A stretch of DNA of 7,388 bases from Candidatus Rokuibacteriota bacterium. Lineage in GTDB: Bacteria > Methylomirabilota > Methylomirabilia > Rokubacteriales > CSP1-6. The stretch spans positions 1 to 7,388 of the forward strand of contig QHRS01000106.1 of the NCBI GenBank assembly GCA_003221435.1, given 5' to 3'. Positions within the stretch are counted from its first letter, which is position 1. Every line of letters starts with the position of its first letter. Of the stretch, positions 1 through 7,388 are shown in pieces. The position numbers were made by a program, and so were the translations under genes. The notes beneath the pieces were generated by a model, which did not search any database, had not been told where the DNA came from, and was given only the letters and a program-made list of their open reading frames with translations.

Positions 1-1367
1 TCGGGCGCAACACCTGGGCGGCAATCAAGGGCCGGGAGGCGCTCAAGATCGACTGGGACGACGGCCCGAACCGTGGCTACGACTCCGCGGCCTACAAGGC
101 GATGCTCGAGGAGCTGGCGCGGAAGCCGGGCAAGGTGGTCCGCAACGAGGGCGACGTTGATGCCGGCATGGCGCGCGCCGCGCGTCGCTTCGAGGCCGAA
201 TACTACGTTCCGCACCACGCGCATGCGACCATGGAACCGCCGGCCGCGACCGTGCGTATCTCGAACGGCAAGTGCGAGGCGTGGGCGGGCACCCAGTCGC
301 CGCAGGGCGCGCGTGACCTCCTCGCCAAGCGGCTCGGGATGTCCGTGGAGAACGTGACGGTCAATGTCACGCTGCTCGGCGGTGGCTTCGGGCGCAAATC
401 CAAGCCCGATTTCATTCTCGAGGCCGCGGTGCTTTCCAAAGCGATGGGCGGCGCGCCGGTCAAGGTCATGTGGACACGCGAGGACGACCTGCACAACTCC
501 TACTATCACACCGTCTCGCCGACGATCATGTCCACGTTCGACGCCGGCGCGAAGAACCAGGCGGCGTTCGAGCTCGGCATGACCGCCATCAACATACCCT
601 TCGTGATTCCGAACGTCCGCATCGAGGACCCGGAGGTCCCGGCCCAAACGCGCATCGGCTGGTTCCGCTCGGTGTCGAACATTCCCCACGCCTTCGCCGT
701 CCAGTCCTTCGTCGCCGAGCTCGCCGCGGAGGCGGGGCGAGACCCCAAGGACTTCTTGCTGGAGCTGCTGGGACCTCCACGGCGGATCGACACCCGGAAC
801 CAGGGCGATACCTGGAACTATGGCGAATCGCCCGAACAATACGTCGTGGACACTGGCCGCATGCGAGGTGTCGTCGAGACCGCGGCGCGCGAAGCGGGGT
901 GGGGCAAGCAGCTGCCCAAGGGCCACGGGCAGGGCGTCGCCGTCGCCTATAGCTTCGTGAGCTACGTGGCGGCGGTGGTAGAAGCTGCCGTCGACGGCAA
1001 TGGAGAGCTCTCGATTCCGCGAGTGGACATGGCCGTCGACTGTGGCGCGCAGATCAACCCCGACCGCGTCCGCTCCCAGCTCGAGGGCGCCTGCATCATG
1101 GGCCTGAGCCTCGCCACCGGAGCCGAGATCACCTACCAAGCGGGCCGCGTGATGCAAAACAACTATGGCGAGTACGATGTCCTGCGAATCGCGGCTGCGC
1201 CCCGCGAGATTAGGGTCCACCTGTTGCCCGGAGACTTCAGCGCGCCGCTCGGTGGCGTGGGCGAGCCGGGCGTGCCGCCGATCGCGCCCGCACTATGCAA
1301 CGCGATCTTCGCGGCGACGGGCAAGCGCATCCGGCGCCTGCCGATCCGCGATCAGCTAAAGGCCTGA
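1..1367 (+). CDS. Molybdopterin-binding large subunit of a xanthine dehydrogenase-family hydroxylase (IorB-like), 5' end missing
   Basis: This is the C-terminal 454 residues of a molybdenum hydroxylase large subunit; the frame is already open at base 3 and ends with TGA at 1365-1367. The family hydroxylates N-heterocycles or oxidises aldehydes, using a molybdopterin cytosine dinucleotide cofactor and a separate 2Fe-2S subunit. Visible family marks are HATMEP (near 222-239), LLGGGFGRK (372-398, cofactor loop), WTREDD (about 471-488), RIGWFRSVSNIPHAF (about 651-695), a VDCGAQINP cofactor segment (about 1036-1062) and GVGEPGVPP (about 1254-1280), where the Glu corresponds to the catalytic base of xanthine dehydrogenases. 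The pattern resembles isoquinoline 1-oxidoreductase beta subunits more than classical XdhB, but the substrate cannot be read from sequence. The oddity is that YYHTVS joins directly to PTIMSTF at about 516-521, where I recall roughly 20 more residues in relatives. The iron-sulfur partner is not in the window and is usually encoded upstream. The family call is firm; the exact subfamily is inferred. Confidence 0.9.
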   Translation, partial: GRNTWAAIKGREALKIDWDDGPNRGYDSAAYKAMLEELARKPGKVVRNEGDVDAGMARAARRFEAEYYVPHHAHATMEPPAATVRISNGKCEAWAGTQSPQGARDLLAKRLGMSVENVTVNVTLLGGGFGRKSKPDFILEAAVLSKAMGGAPVKVMWTREDDLHNSYYHTVSPTIMSTFDAGAKNQAAFELGMTAINIPFVIPNVRIEDPEVPAQTRIGWFRSVSNIPHAFAVQSFVAELAAEAGRDPKDFLLELLGPPRRIDTRNQGDTWNYGESPEQYVVDTGRMRGVVETAAREAGWGKQLPKGHGQGVAVAYSFVSYVAAVVEAAVDGNGELSIPRVDMAVDCGAQINPDRVRSQLEGACIMGLSLATGAEITYQAGRVMQNNYGEYDVLRIAAAPREIRVHLLPGDFSAPLGGVGEPGVPPIAPALCNAIFAATGKRIRRLPIRDQLKA

Positions 1368-1560
1368 GCCGGGAGGATCTGCCGGGGCGGCGAGTGATCA
1401 CACGCGCCATGCTCGCCACCCCGGCCGGTCGCCGAGACCGGCCGGGAGCCCTGGGTCGTCTCCACCAGGTGCTGCGGCTCGCTCACCGCACCCTTGGTGT
1501 CGTAGCGACGGAACGGGGACAACGAACGCCGCCGTATGTTACCCATGCAAGAAATACGCG
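1368..1560. other. Intergenic region between the IorB-like gene and the small Cys/His frame
   Basis: Apart from the hairpin at 1420-1446, I see no supported gene here. Overlapping frames on both strands give proteins without recognisable motifs. A TATGTT hexamer at 1535-1540 resembles a -10 box, but no matching -35 element lies 16-18 bases upstream, so I do not call a promoter. The last part (1537-1548) encodes Cys-Tyr-Pro-Cys in frame with the following small reading frame. Confidence 0.5.
1420..1446 (+). terminator. Perfect 11-bp GC hairpin downstream of the IorB-like gene
   Basis: Bases 1420-1430 are perfectly complementary to 1436-1446, with a 5-base loop GCCGA. The hairpin begins 52 bases after the stop codon of the IorB-like gene, so a role in 3'-end formation or transcript protection is reasonable. 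No T-run follows on either strand, so it is not a classic intrinsic terminator. It could equally be a protein-binding palindrome or a by-product of high GC. Confidence 0.4.
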
Positions 1561-1770
1561 ATGGCAACGCCCCACCCCGACAGGGGGGACTGGGTAGAGT
1601 TTGCGAATTATGAAGCCCCGCAAAGCGACGGACCTATCGACCATCCCCAGGGGCCGGAATGGTTTTGCAGCGAGCACTTCGCCGCTGCGCAGTTGCTTTC
1701 GCATCTAACTGCGCAAGAGGCGCTTCCAGACCTGCAACGCCGGTTCGGTATGTTCGCGGCCCCTGGTTAG
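1561..1770 (+). CDS. Small hypothetical protein, 69 aa, with a WFCSEH motif; start uncertain, possibly degraded
   Basis: I do not recognise this protein as a named family. The 69-residue frame starts at ATG 1561 and ends with TAG 1768-1770. Its C-terminal half is coherent: GPEWFCSEHFAAAQLLSHL followed by an amphipathic, probably helical segment (TAQEALPDLQRRFG), which does not look like random translation. Cys and His in C-x2-H spacing suggest half of a small zinc site. The other half may be Cys-Tyr-Pro-Cys, encoded in the same open frame at 1537-1548, yet no ATG, GTG or TTG precedes it in that frame. No convincing ribosome binding site precedes ATG 1561. About 65% of third codon positions are G or C, clearly below the neighbouring genes, which fits either a non-gene, a decaying gene or acquired DNA. 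It lies on the same strand as the IorB-like gene, 193 bases downstream, but a functional link is not shown. Confidence 0.4.
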   Translation: MATPHPDRGDWVEFANYEAPQSDGPIDHPQGPEWFCSEHFAAAQLLSHLTAQEALPDLQRRFGMFAAPG

Positions 1771-1773
1771 CGG

Positions 1774-1802
1774 GCGGGCGTTTGAAGTTCCTGAGCGCCC
1801 GC
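1774..1802. terminator. Weak hairpin in the convergent gap
   Basis: GCGGGCG at 1774-1780 pairs with CGCCCGC at 1796-1802 across a 15-base loop. It lies just after the small plus-strand frame and past the end of glmS on the opposite strand, where transcripts converge. It has no T-run and a long loop, so support for terminator function is weak. Confidence 0.2.
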
Positions 1803-1824
1803 ACGATGGAGGAAGCGGACGCAA

Positions 1825-1846
1825 CCGGTGGCGCCGGGGTCACCGG
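1825..1846 (-). terminator. Possible terminator hairpin after glmS
   Basis: CCGGTG (1825-1830) and CACCGG (1841-1846) form a 6-bp perfect inverted repeat with a 10-base loop, starting 8 bases past the glmS stop codon. The position suits the end of the operon transcript. The stem is short and no U-tract follows, so termination here may instead be Rho-dependent. Confidence 0.25.
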
Positions 1847-1854
1847 GAGCGCAT

Positions 1855-3693
<1,839 letters not shown>

Positions 3694-3695
3694 GA

Positions 3696-5078
3696 TCAGT
3701 CCTTCTTCTGACGGGCCCGGCGGCGCTGCACCCAGCCTTCCTTGACGATCTGCTGGCCACGCCCGACCGCGAGCGCGCCTGGCGGCACGTCTTTCGTGAT
3801 CGTCGAGCCCGCGCCGACGTAGGCGCCCTCGCCGATCGTGAGCGGCGCGACGAGGCTCGAGTTCGTGCCGATGAAGGCGCCGTCCCCGATCGTGGTCTGG
3901 TGCTTGGCGACGCCGTCGTAGTTGCAGGTGATCGTCCCGGCGCCGATGTTCACGTCCTCGCCGACCGTCGCATCGCCCACGTAGGAGAGGTGAGGCACCT
4001 TCGACCCGCGGCCGATCTTCGATTTCTTCAACTCGACGAAGTTGCCAACCTTCGCCTTCGCGCCGATGTGCGAGAGCGGGCGCAGGTGGCAGAAGGGCCC
4101 GAGGGTGGCCTCGTCTTCGACGACCGCCTCGGTCAGCACGCAGTACGCTTTCAGGGTCACGCGATCGCCGAGCCGGCTGGCCGCGATCTGCGAGCCCGCG
4201 CCGACGACGCACTCGGCGCCGAGCACGGTCTCGCCCTCGAGCGCGATGTTGGGATGGAGCACGGTATCCGGGCCGATGGTCACCGTGTCGTCGACGTAGG
4301 TCGTCGCCGGGTCGAGGACCGTGACCCCCTCGGCCATCAGCCGGTCGAGGATCCGCTGCCGCTGGATCGCGGCGAGCGCCGCGAGCTGCTGCCGGTCATT
4401 CACGCCGAGGCACTCGACCGGATCGTTCGTGGTCACCGCCTCGACGCGCCCGCCCGCTCGGGCGAGGATGCCGATCACGTCCGTCAGGTAGTACTCGCCC
4501 TGCTCGTTGTTTACGCGGACCTTGGCGAGCGCGGGCCAGAGCTGTCGCGCGTCGAAGCAGTAGACGCTCGTGTTGATCTCACGGATTTTCTTCTGATCAT
4601 CGGTCGCGTCGCGATCCTCGACGATACCCTGGACGCGCCCGCGCTGGCGCAGCACGCGCCCGTAGCCCGCGGGCCGGTCGACGACCGCGGTCAGCAGCGT
4701 CGCCGCCGCGCCGGTCTTGACGTGATGGTGGATCAGACGCGTCAGCGTCCCTTCGGACAGGAGCGGCGTGTCGCCCGGCAGGACGACGATCGCGCCCTCC
4801 CCGCAGACGGCGTGCGCCTGTGAAAGCGCGTGCCCCGTCCCGAGTCGCTCCGTCTGCTCGACGAACTCGACGCCCGCGCCGGCGGCGCGCCGCACCCCGT
4901 CCGCCTCGCGCCCGACCACCAGCACGATGCGGTCGGCCAACGCCCGGGCGATGCGCAGCGGATAGCCGATCAGTGGACGGCCGCACAGTCGGTGGAGAAC
5001 CTTGGGGTGACGGGACCGCATCCGCTTGCCTTCGCCGGCAGCCAGGATGACGAACGTCAGACCGGTCACGGCGTCCAT
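3696..5078 (-). CDS. glmU: Bifunctional UDP-GlcNAc pyrophosphorylase / glucosamine-1-phosphate N-acetyltransferase
   Basis: GlmU acetylates glucosamine-1-phosphate with acetyl-CoA, then joins GlcNAc-1-phosphate to UTP, giving UDP-GlcNAc for peptidoglycan and lipopolysaccharide. From ATG 5078 it has 460 residues, against 456 in E. coli. The N-terminal nucleotidyltransferase shows LAAGEGKRM (12-20), PKVLH (25-29), GTGHA (80-84) and GDT with metal-binding Asp103; Asn227 is also kept. From about 255 the left-handed beta-helix of hexapeptide repeats begins, with Arg333, Lys351, His363 (catalytic base), Tyr366, Asn377 and Asn386 in NIGAGTITCNYDG, at the same numbers as I recall for E. coli. The tail is Arg/Lys rich. 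In-frame ATGs at 5111 and 5150 would add 11 or 25 residues before the fold; neither has a better ribosome site, and alignment with the family favours 5078. It lies 90 bases after rluD and 2 bases before glmS. Confidence 0.96.
   Translation of the reverse strand: MDAVTGLTFVILAAGEGKRMRSRHPKVLHRLCGRPLIGYPLRIARALADRIVLVVGREADGVRRAAGAGVEFVEQTERLGTGHALSQAHAVCGEGAIVVLPGDTPLLSEGTLTRLIHHHVKTGAAATLLTAVVDRPAGYGRVLRQRGRVQGIVEDRDATDDQKKIREINTSVYCFDARQLWPALAKVRVNNEQGEYYLTDVIGILARAGGRVEAVTTNDPVECLGVNDRQQLAALAAIQRQRILDRLMAEGVTVLDPATTYVDDTVTIGPDTVLHPNIALEGETVLGAECVVGAGSQIAASRLGDRVTLKAYCVLTEAVVEDEATLGPFCHLRPLSHIGAKAKVGNFVELKKSKIGRGSKVPHLSYVGDATVGEDVNIGAGTITCNYDGVAKHQTTIGDGAFIGTNSSLVAPLTIGEGAYVGAGSTITKDVPPGALAVGRGQQIVKEGWVQRRRARQKKD
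3700..3707 (-). promoter_or_regulatory. Ribosome binding site of glmS, inside the end of glmU
   Basis: On the minus strand AAGAAGGA lies 6 bases before the glmS ATG (3693). It overlaps the last Lys-Lys-Asp codons of glmU. With only 2 bases between the glmU TGA and the glmS ATG, ribosomes finishing glmU can restart directly, so the two enzymes are probably translationally coupled. It is the clearest Shine-Dalgarno sequence I saw among the starts in the window. Confidence 0.8.
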
Positions 5079-5168
5079 TCTAGCACCCGCCAGCCGCGAG
5101 CCCTGTGCCATCTTCCCGGCCGAGGCCTCCGGGTGCCGACTCCGCGACATCTTCGGGCTCGCAAGGCC
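5079..5168 (-). other. rluD-glmU spacer with an imperfect direct repeat
   Basis: This 90-base spacer is the largest gap in the operon. On the plus strand it contains CATCTTC-N7-AGGCCTC at 5109-5129 and CATCTTC-N9-AGGCCTC at 5148-5170, the second running into the rluD stop codon. On the minus strand each copy ends in GAAGATG, and both of these ATGs are in frame with glmU. No clear promoter or terminator is visible. Confidence 0.45.
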
Positions 5169-6098
5169 TCATCGACCACGCTCGATGCTCCGCAGATGAG
5201 ACAGCAATCGCTCCATCCGTTGCGGAAGGGGCACGGACAACGTGACCCGCGCGCCGCTCACCGGGTGCACGAACTCCAGCGCCGCGGCGTGCAGCGCAAG
5301 CCCATCCAGATCGAAGTCGAGGCGCTTGACCGAGCCCGGGCGGTACGTTTCATCACCCATGACTGGATGGCCCTGCGCAGCCAGATGGACCCGGATCTGG
5401 TGGGTGCGCCCGGTCTCGAGGCGCGCCTCGAGATACGTCGCGTCCGCCCTTGGAAAGCGCTCGAGCACCCGGTAGCGGGTGACGGCCCGCTTGCCCAGTC
5501 CGGCCGGGCGCACCGCCATGCGCACCCGGTCGTGAGGATGGCGGCCGATAGGCGCGTCAATGACACCCTCGGCCCGCGACACCTTCCCGTGCACCACGGC
5601 GAGGTATCGCCGCGACACCGTACGCGCCGCGAGCTGGGAGGTGAGGGAGTCGTAGGCGAGTCGGGTCTTGGCCACCACGAGCAAGCCCGACGTGCCCTTG
5701 TCGAGCCGGTGCACGATGCCGGGCCGGCGCTGGCCACCGACACCCGCGGTCTCCGGCGCGTGGGCGAGCACCGCGGCGGCGAGTGTGCCCGTGGCCTGCC
5801 CGGCGCCGGGGTGCACGACCATCCCCGCCGGCTTGTTCACGACGAGCACGGCCGCGTCCTCGTAGACGACCTCGAGCGGCAGCGCCTCGGGGGCCAGCTC
5901 CTGCGGCTCGGGCGGGGGAACCTCCACGACGACGTCCTCGCCGCCCCGGAGCCGGTACGAGGGCTTCCGGATAACGCCGCCGACCGTGACACGACCGGTC
6001 TGGATCAGCGTCTGGAGCTTCGCCCGCGACAGCTCGGGCCGGCGATCAGCGAGCCAACGATCGAGGCGGCACCCGGCGTCAGCCGCGTCGACGATCAC
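5169..6098 (-). CDS. rluD: RluA/RluD-family 23S rRNA pseudouridine synthase
   Basis: This 309-residue enzyme converts uridines to pseudouridine, most likely in helix 69 of 23S rRNA if it is a true RluD. An N-terminal S4 RNA-binding domain covers about 11-60 (RLDRWLADRRPELSRAK onward). The catalytic domain follows, with VVNKPAGMVVHPG (86-98), HRLDKGTSGLLVVAKT (130-145) carrying catalytic Asp133, and GRTHQIRVHL (220-229), then GHPVMGDETY. Length and the S4 domain fit RluD/RluC-like members; the exact target uridines cannot be read from sequence, so the symbol is by best fit. The start is a GTG at 6098-6096, overlapping lspA by 20 bases, without a clear ribosome site, so coupled translation is likely. 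A lspA-rluD neighbourhood is common in bacteria, which supports the call. Confidence 0.92.
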   Translation of the reverse strand: MIVDAADAGCRLDRWLADRRPELSRAKLQTLIQTGRVTVGGVIRKPSYRLRGGEDVVVEVPPPEPQELAPEALPLEVVYEDAAVLVVNKPAGMVVHPGAGQATGTLAAAVLAHAPETAGVGGQRRPGIVHRLDKGTSGLLVVAKTRLAYDSLTSQLAARTVSRRYLAVVHGKVSRAEGVIDAPIGRHPHDRVRMAVRPAGLGKRAVTRYRVLERFPRADATYLEARLETGRTHQIRVHLAAQGHPVMGDETYRPGSVKRLDFDLDGLALHAAALEFVHPVSGARVTLSVPLPQRMERLLSHLRSIERGR

Positions 6099-6552
6099 CG
6101 CGGAAGAGCTGGAGGGCGAGGAGTGCCACGCCGATGCTGATCGAAGAGTCGGCGAGGTTGAAGGCGGGCCAGTGATAGCCGTGCCAGTAGACGTCGACGA
6201 AGTCCACCACCGAGCCCCACCGCGCGCGATCGATCAGGTTGCCGACGGCGCCGCCGAAGATCAATCCGAGGGAGAGCCGGCCGAGCCACCCGGCCGTGGG
6301 CAGCGTGCCCACGGCCAGCCGGCCGAGGACGACGAGCGCGCCGAGCGACAGCGCCGCCACGAGCCAGCGCCACCGCCCGGGCACGCTCGCGAGGACGCCA
6401 AAGGCCAGGCCCGGGTTCCGGACGAGCGTGAGGTTGACGAGGTCGTCAACGACGGCGATGACGATGCCGGGGGCCAGGCGGTCGAGCACGACGGATTTCG
6501 TGATCTGGTCGAGCGCCAGCACCGCGCCAGCGATCACCAGGAGGGCCGTCAT
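6079..6552 (-). CDS. lspA: Lipoprotein signal peptidase (signal peptidase II)
   Basis: LspA is an inner-membrane aspartyl protease that removes signal peptides from diacylglyceryl-modified prolipoproteins. The protein has 157 residues, typical for the family. About four membrane segments are visible, near residues 3-20, 62-80, 88-105 and 132-150. Conserved marks are DQITK (15-19), the RNPGLAFG loop (45-52), GGAVGNLIDR (100-109), VVDF with catalytic Asp117, and FNLADSSI with catalytic Asp135. The start ATG at 6552 overlaps the ileS stop as ATGA, and no Shine-Dalgarno site is visible, so it probably depends on translation of ileS. The open frame continues upstream into ileS, but those residues are hydrophilic, Arg-rich and not part of the family. 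The ileS-lspA order is widespread in bacteria. Confidence 0.96.
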   Translation of the reverse strand: MTALLVIAGAVLALDQITKSVVLDRLAPGIVIAVVDDLVNLTLVRNPGLAFGVLASVPGRWRWLVAALSLGALVVLGRLAVGTLPTAGWLGRLSLGLIFGGAVGNLIDRARWGSVVDFVDVYWHGYHWPAFNLADSSISIGVALLALQLFRGDRRRG

Positions 6553-7388
6553 CGGGCGCGTGCGATCACCGGGACGCAGCGCTCGCAGAGCGTGGGGTGC
6601 GATGCGTCCTCGCCGACGCGTTCGCTCCACACCCAGCAGCGCTCGCACTTTCGGCCGAGGGCGCGCTCGACATCGATGATCAGCCCCGGGATCTCCTGGC
6701 TCTCGTAGTGCACGAGCGGCCCGCGCTCGGATCCCTCGAAGCCGACCTGGGACACGATGAAGAGCGTGCTGAGCAGCCCCCGCTTCTCCTCGAACAGCGC
6801 CGGCAGGTCCTCGGGCGCGTTCACAAACACGACACGGGCCTCGAGGCTCGAGCCGATGCTCGCCTGCTGCCGTGCGCTCTCCAGGGCCTTGGCGACCTCG
6901 CGTCGCACCTCGAGCAGCCGCTCCCACTGGCGCTCGAGTCGCTCGTCGAGCCACTCGCGCGGCACCTCCGGGAACAGCTCGAGGTGCACGCTGTCGATTT
7001 GGTGCCCTGGCAGGTATCCCCAGGCCTCTTCGGAGGTAAAGGTCAGGATCGGCGCCATCAGCCGCGCGAGGGCGCTGAAGATGTCGTAGCACGCGGTCTG
7101 CGCCGCACGCCGGCGCGGGTCATCGGCGGCCGAGGTGTAGAGCCGGTCCTTGATGATGTCGAGGTACTGCGCGGAGAGGTCGACGGCGCAGAAGTTGTGC
7201 ACCGAGTGGAACACCGTGTGGAAGGAGTATTCGCCGTACGCCTTCTCGACACGCGCGACGAGCCGGCCGAGCCGCACCAGAATCCAGCGGTCGACCTCGT
7301 CGAGCCGCGCGTACGACTGCCAGTCGCGCGAGGGCTCGAAGTCCGCGAGGTTGCCGAGCAGGAAACGGTACGTGTTGCGGATGCGTCG
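6549..7388 (-). CDS. ileS: Isoleucine-tRNA ligase, C-terminal part (start beyond the window)
   Basis: Only the last 279 residues are present; the gene enters at the right edge of the window. IleRS charges tRNA-Ile with isoleucine in the cytoplasm. The visible part starts at RRIRNTYRFLLGNLADF, the beginning of the anticodon-binding helical domain, which continues through VDRWIL, YDIFSALARLMAPILTFTSEEAW and a helical stretch rich in Arg and Glu. The end carries the C-terminal zinc finger KCERCW-x16-CERC, with the four cysteines near 6576-6647, typical of bacterial-type IleRS. The HIGH and KMSKS motifs and the editing domain lie outside. The TGA stop overlaps the lspA start by four bases (ATGA). 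The gene appears intact as far as it is seen. Confidence 0.96.
   Translation of the reverse strand, partial: RRIRNTYRFLLGNLADFEPSRDWQSYARLDEVDRWILVRLGRLVARVEKAYGEYSFHTVFHSVHNFCAVDLSAQYLDIIKDRLYTSAADDPRRRAAQTACYDIFSALARLMAPILTFTSEEAWGYLPGHQIDSVHLELFPEVPREWLDERLERQWERLLEVRREVAKALESARQQASIGSSLEARVVFVNAPEDLPALFEEKRGLLSTLFIVSQVGFEGSERGPLVHYESQEIPGLIIDVERALGRKCERCWVWSERVGEDASHPTLCERCVPVIARAR

Noticed and set aside
1352..1567. 71-codon minus-strand frame downstream of the IorB-like gene
   Set aside because: It has no recognisable motif, overlaps the 3' end of the IorB-like gene and spans the hairpin; there is no positive sign of coding.
3694..3695. glmS ribozyme (glucosamine-6-phosphate riboswitch)
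   Set aside because: Only two bases separate glmU and glmS and the upstream sequence is well-conserved GlmU coding, so there is no space for the ribozyme.
3694..4212. N-terminal extension that would make GlmS 785 residues long
   Set aside because: The added part is an Arg-rich out-of-frame reading of glmU; GlmS needs Cys at position 2 after Met, which fixes the start at 3693.
5078..5086. Extended -10-like TGCTAGAAT at the glmU start
   Set aside because: It overlaps the start codon, so a transcript from it would begin inside glmU, and no -35 element is evident.
4830..6140. 436-codon plus-strand open frame opposite rluD and the glmU start
   Set aside because: Antisense shadow of rluD and part of glmU; composition is biased and no motif is present. 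The same applies to the 307-codon frame at 3900-4823.
6553..7092. N-terminal extension that would make LspA 337 residues long
   Set aside because: It is an out-of-frame reading of ileS with Arg/Ala-rich low-complexity sequence; LspA proteins are about 160 residues and begin with a membrane helix.

Overview
The window is GC-rich bacterial chromosomal DNA with strong G/C preference at third codon positions in the main genes. It holds two convergent blocks. On the plus strand is the 3' part of a molybdenum hydroxylase large subunit of the isoquinoline 1-oxidoreductase beta (IorB) type. On the minus strand is a tightly packed housekeeping operon, ileS (3' part) - lspA - rluD - glmU - glmS. The gene content suits a free-living, GC-rich Gram-negative-like lineage. 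A Methylomirabilota/Rokubacteria-type or deltaproteobacterial genome is a plausible guess, but the sequence alone does not prove it.

Layout. Positions 1-1367 (+) carry the IorB-like gene, whose start lies before the window. Positions 1368-1560 are non-coding and contain a perfect 11-bp hairpin that may end this transcript. Positions 1561-1770 (+) hold a short unrecognised reading frame with a Trp-Phe-Cys-x2-His motif and lower third-position GC. A Cys-x2-Cys is encoded in the same frame just upstream of its only start codon, which hints at a damaged or mis-started small zinc-binding protein. Positions 1771-1854 are the convergent gap, with weak hairpins. Positions 1855-7388 are the minus-strand operon, read right to left.

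The operon genes are tightly spaced: ileS/lspA share an ATGA overlap, lspA/rluD overlap by 20 nt, rluD and glmU are 90 nt apart, and glmU/glmS are 2 nt apart. GlmS makes glucosamine-6-phosphate from fructose-6-phosphate and glutamine. GlmU acetylates glucosamine-1-phosphate and uridylylates it to UDP-GlcNAc for peptidoglycan and lipopolysaccharide. The linking mutase GlmM is not in the window. LspA processes lipoproteins, RluD modifies 23S rRNA and IleS charges tRNA-Ile, so the block serves envelope building and translation.

I see no mobile element, CRISPR array, tRNA or rRNA gene, and no clear new multi-gene system. The points most worth a second look are an apparent in-frame loss of about 20 residues in the IorB-like protein, the small Cys/His frame at 1537-1770, and the repeated element in front of glmU.
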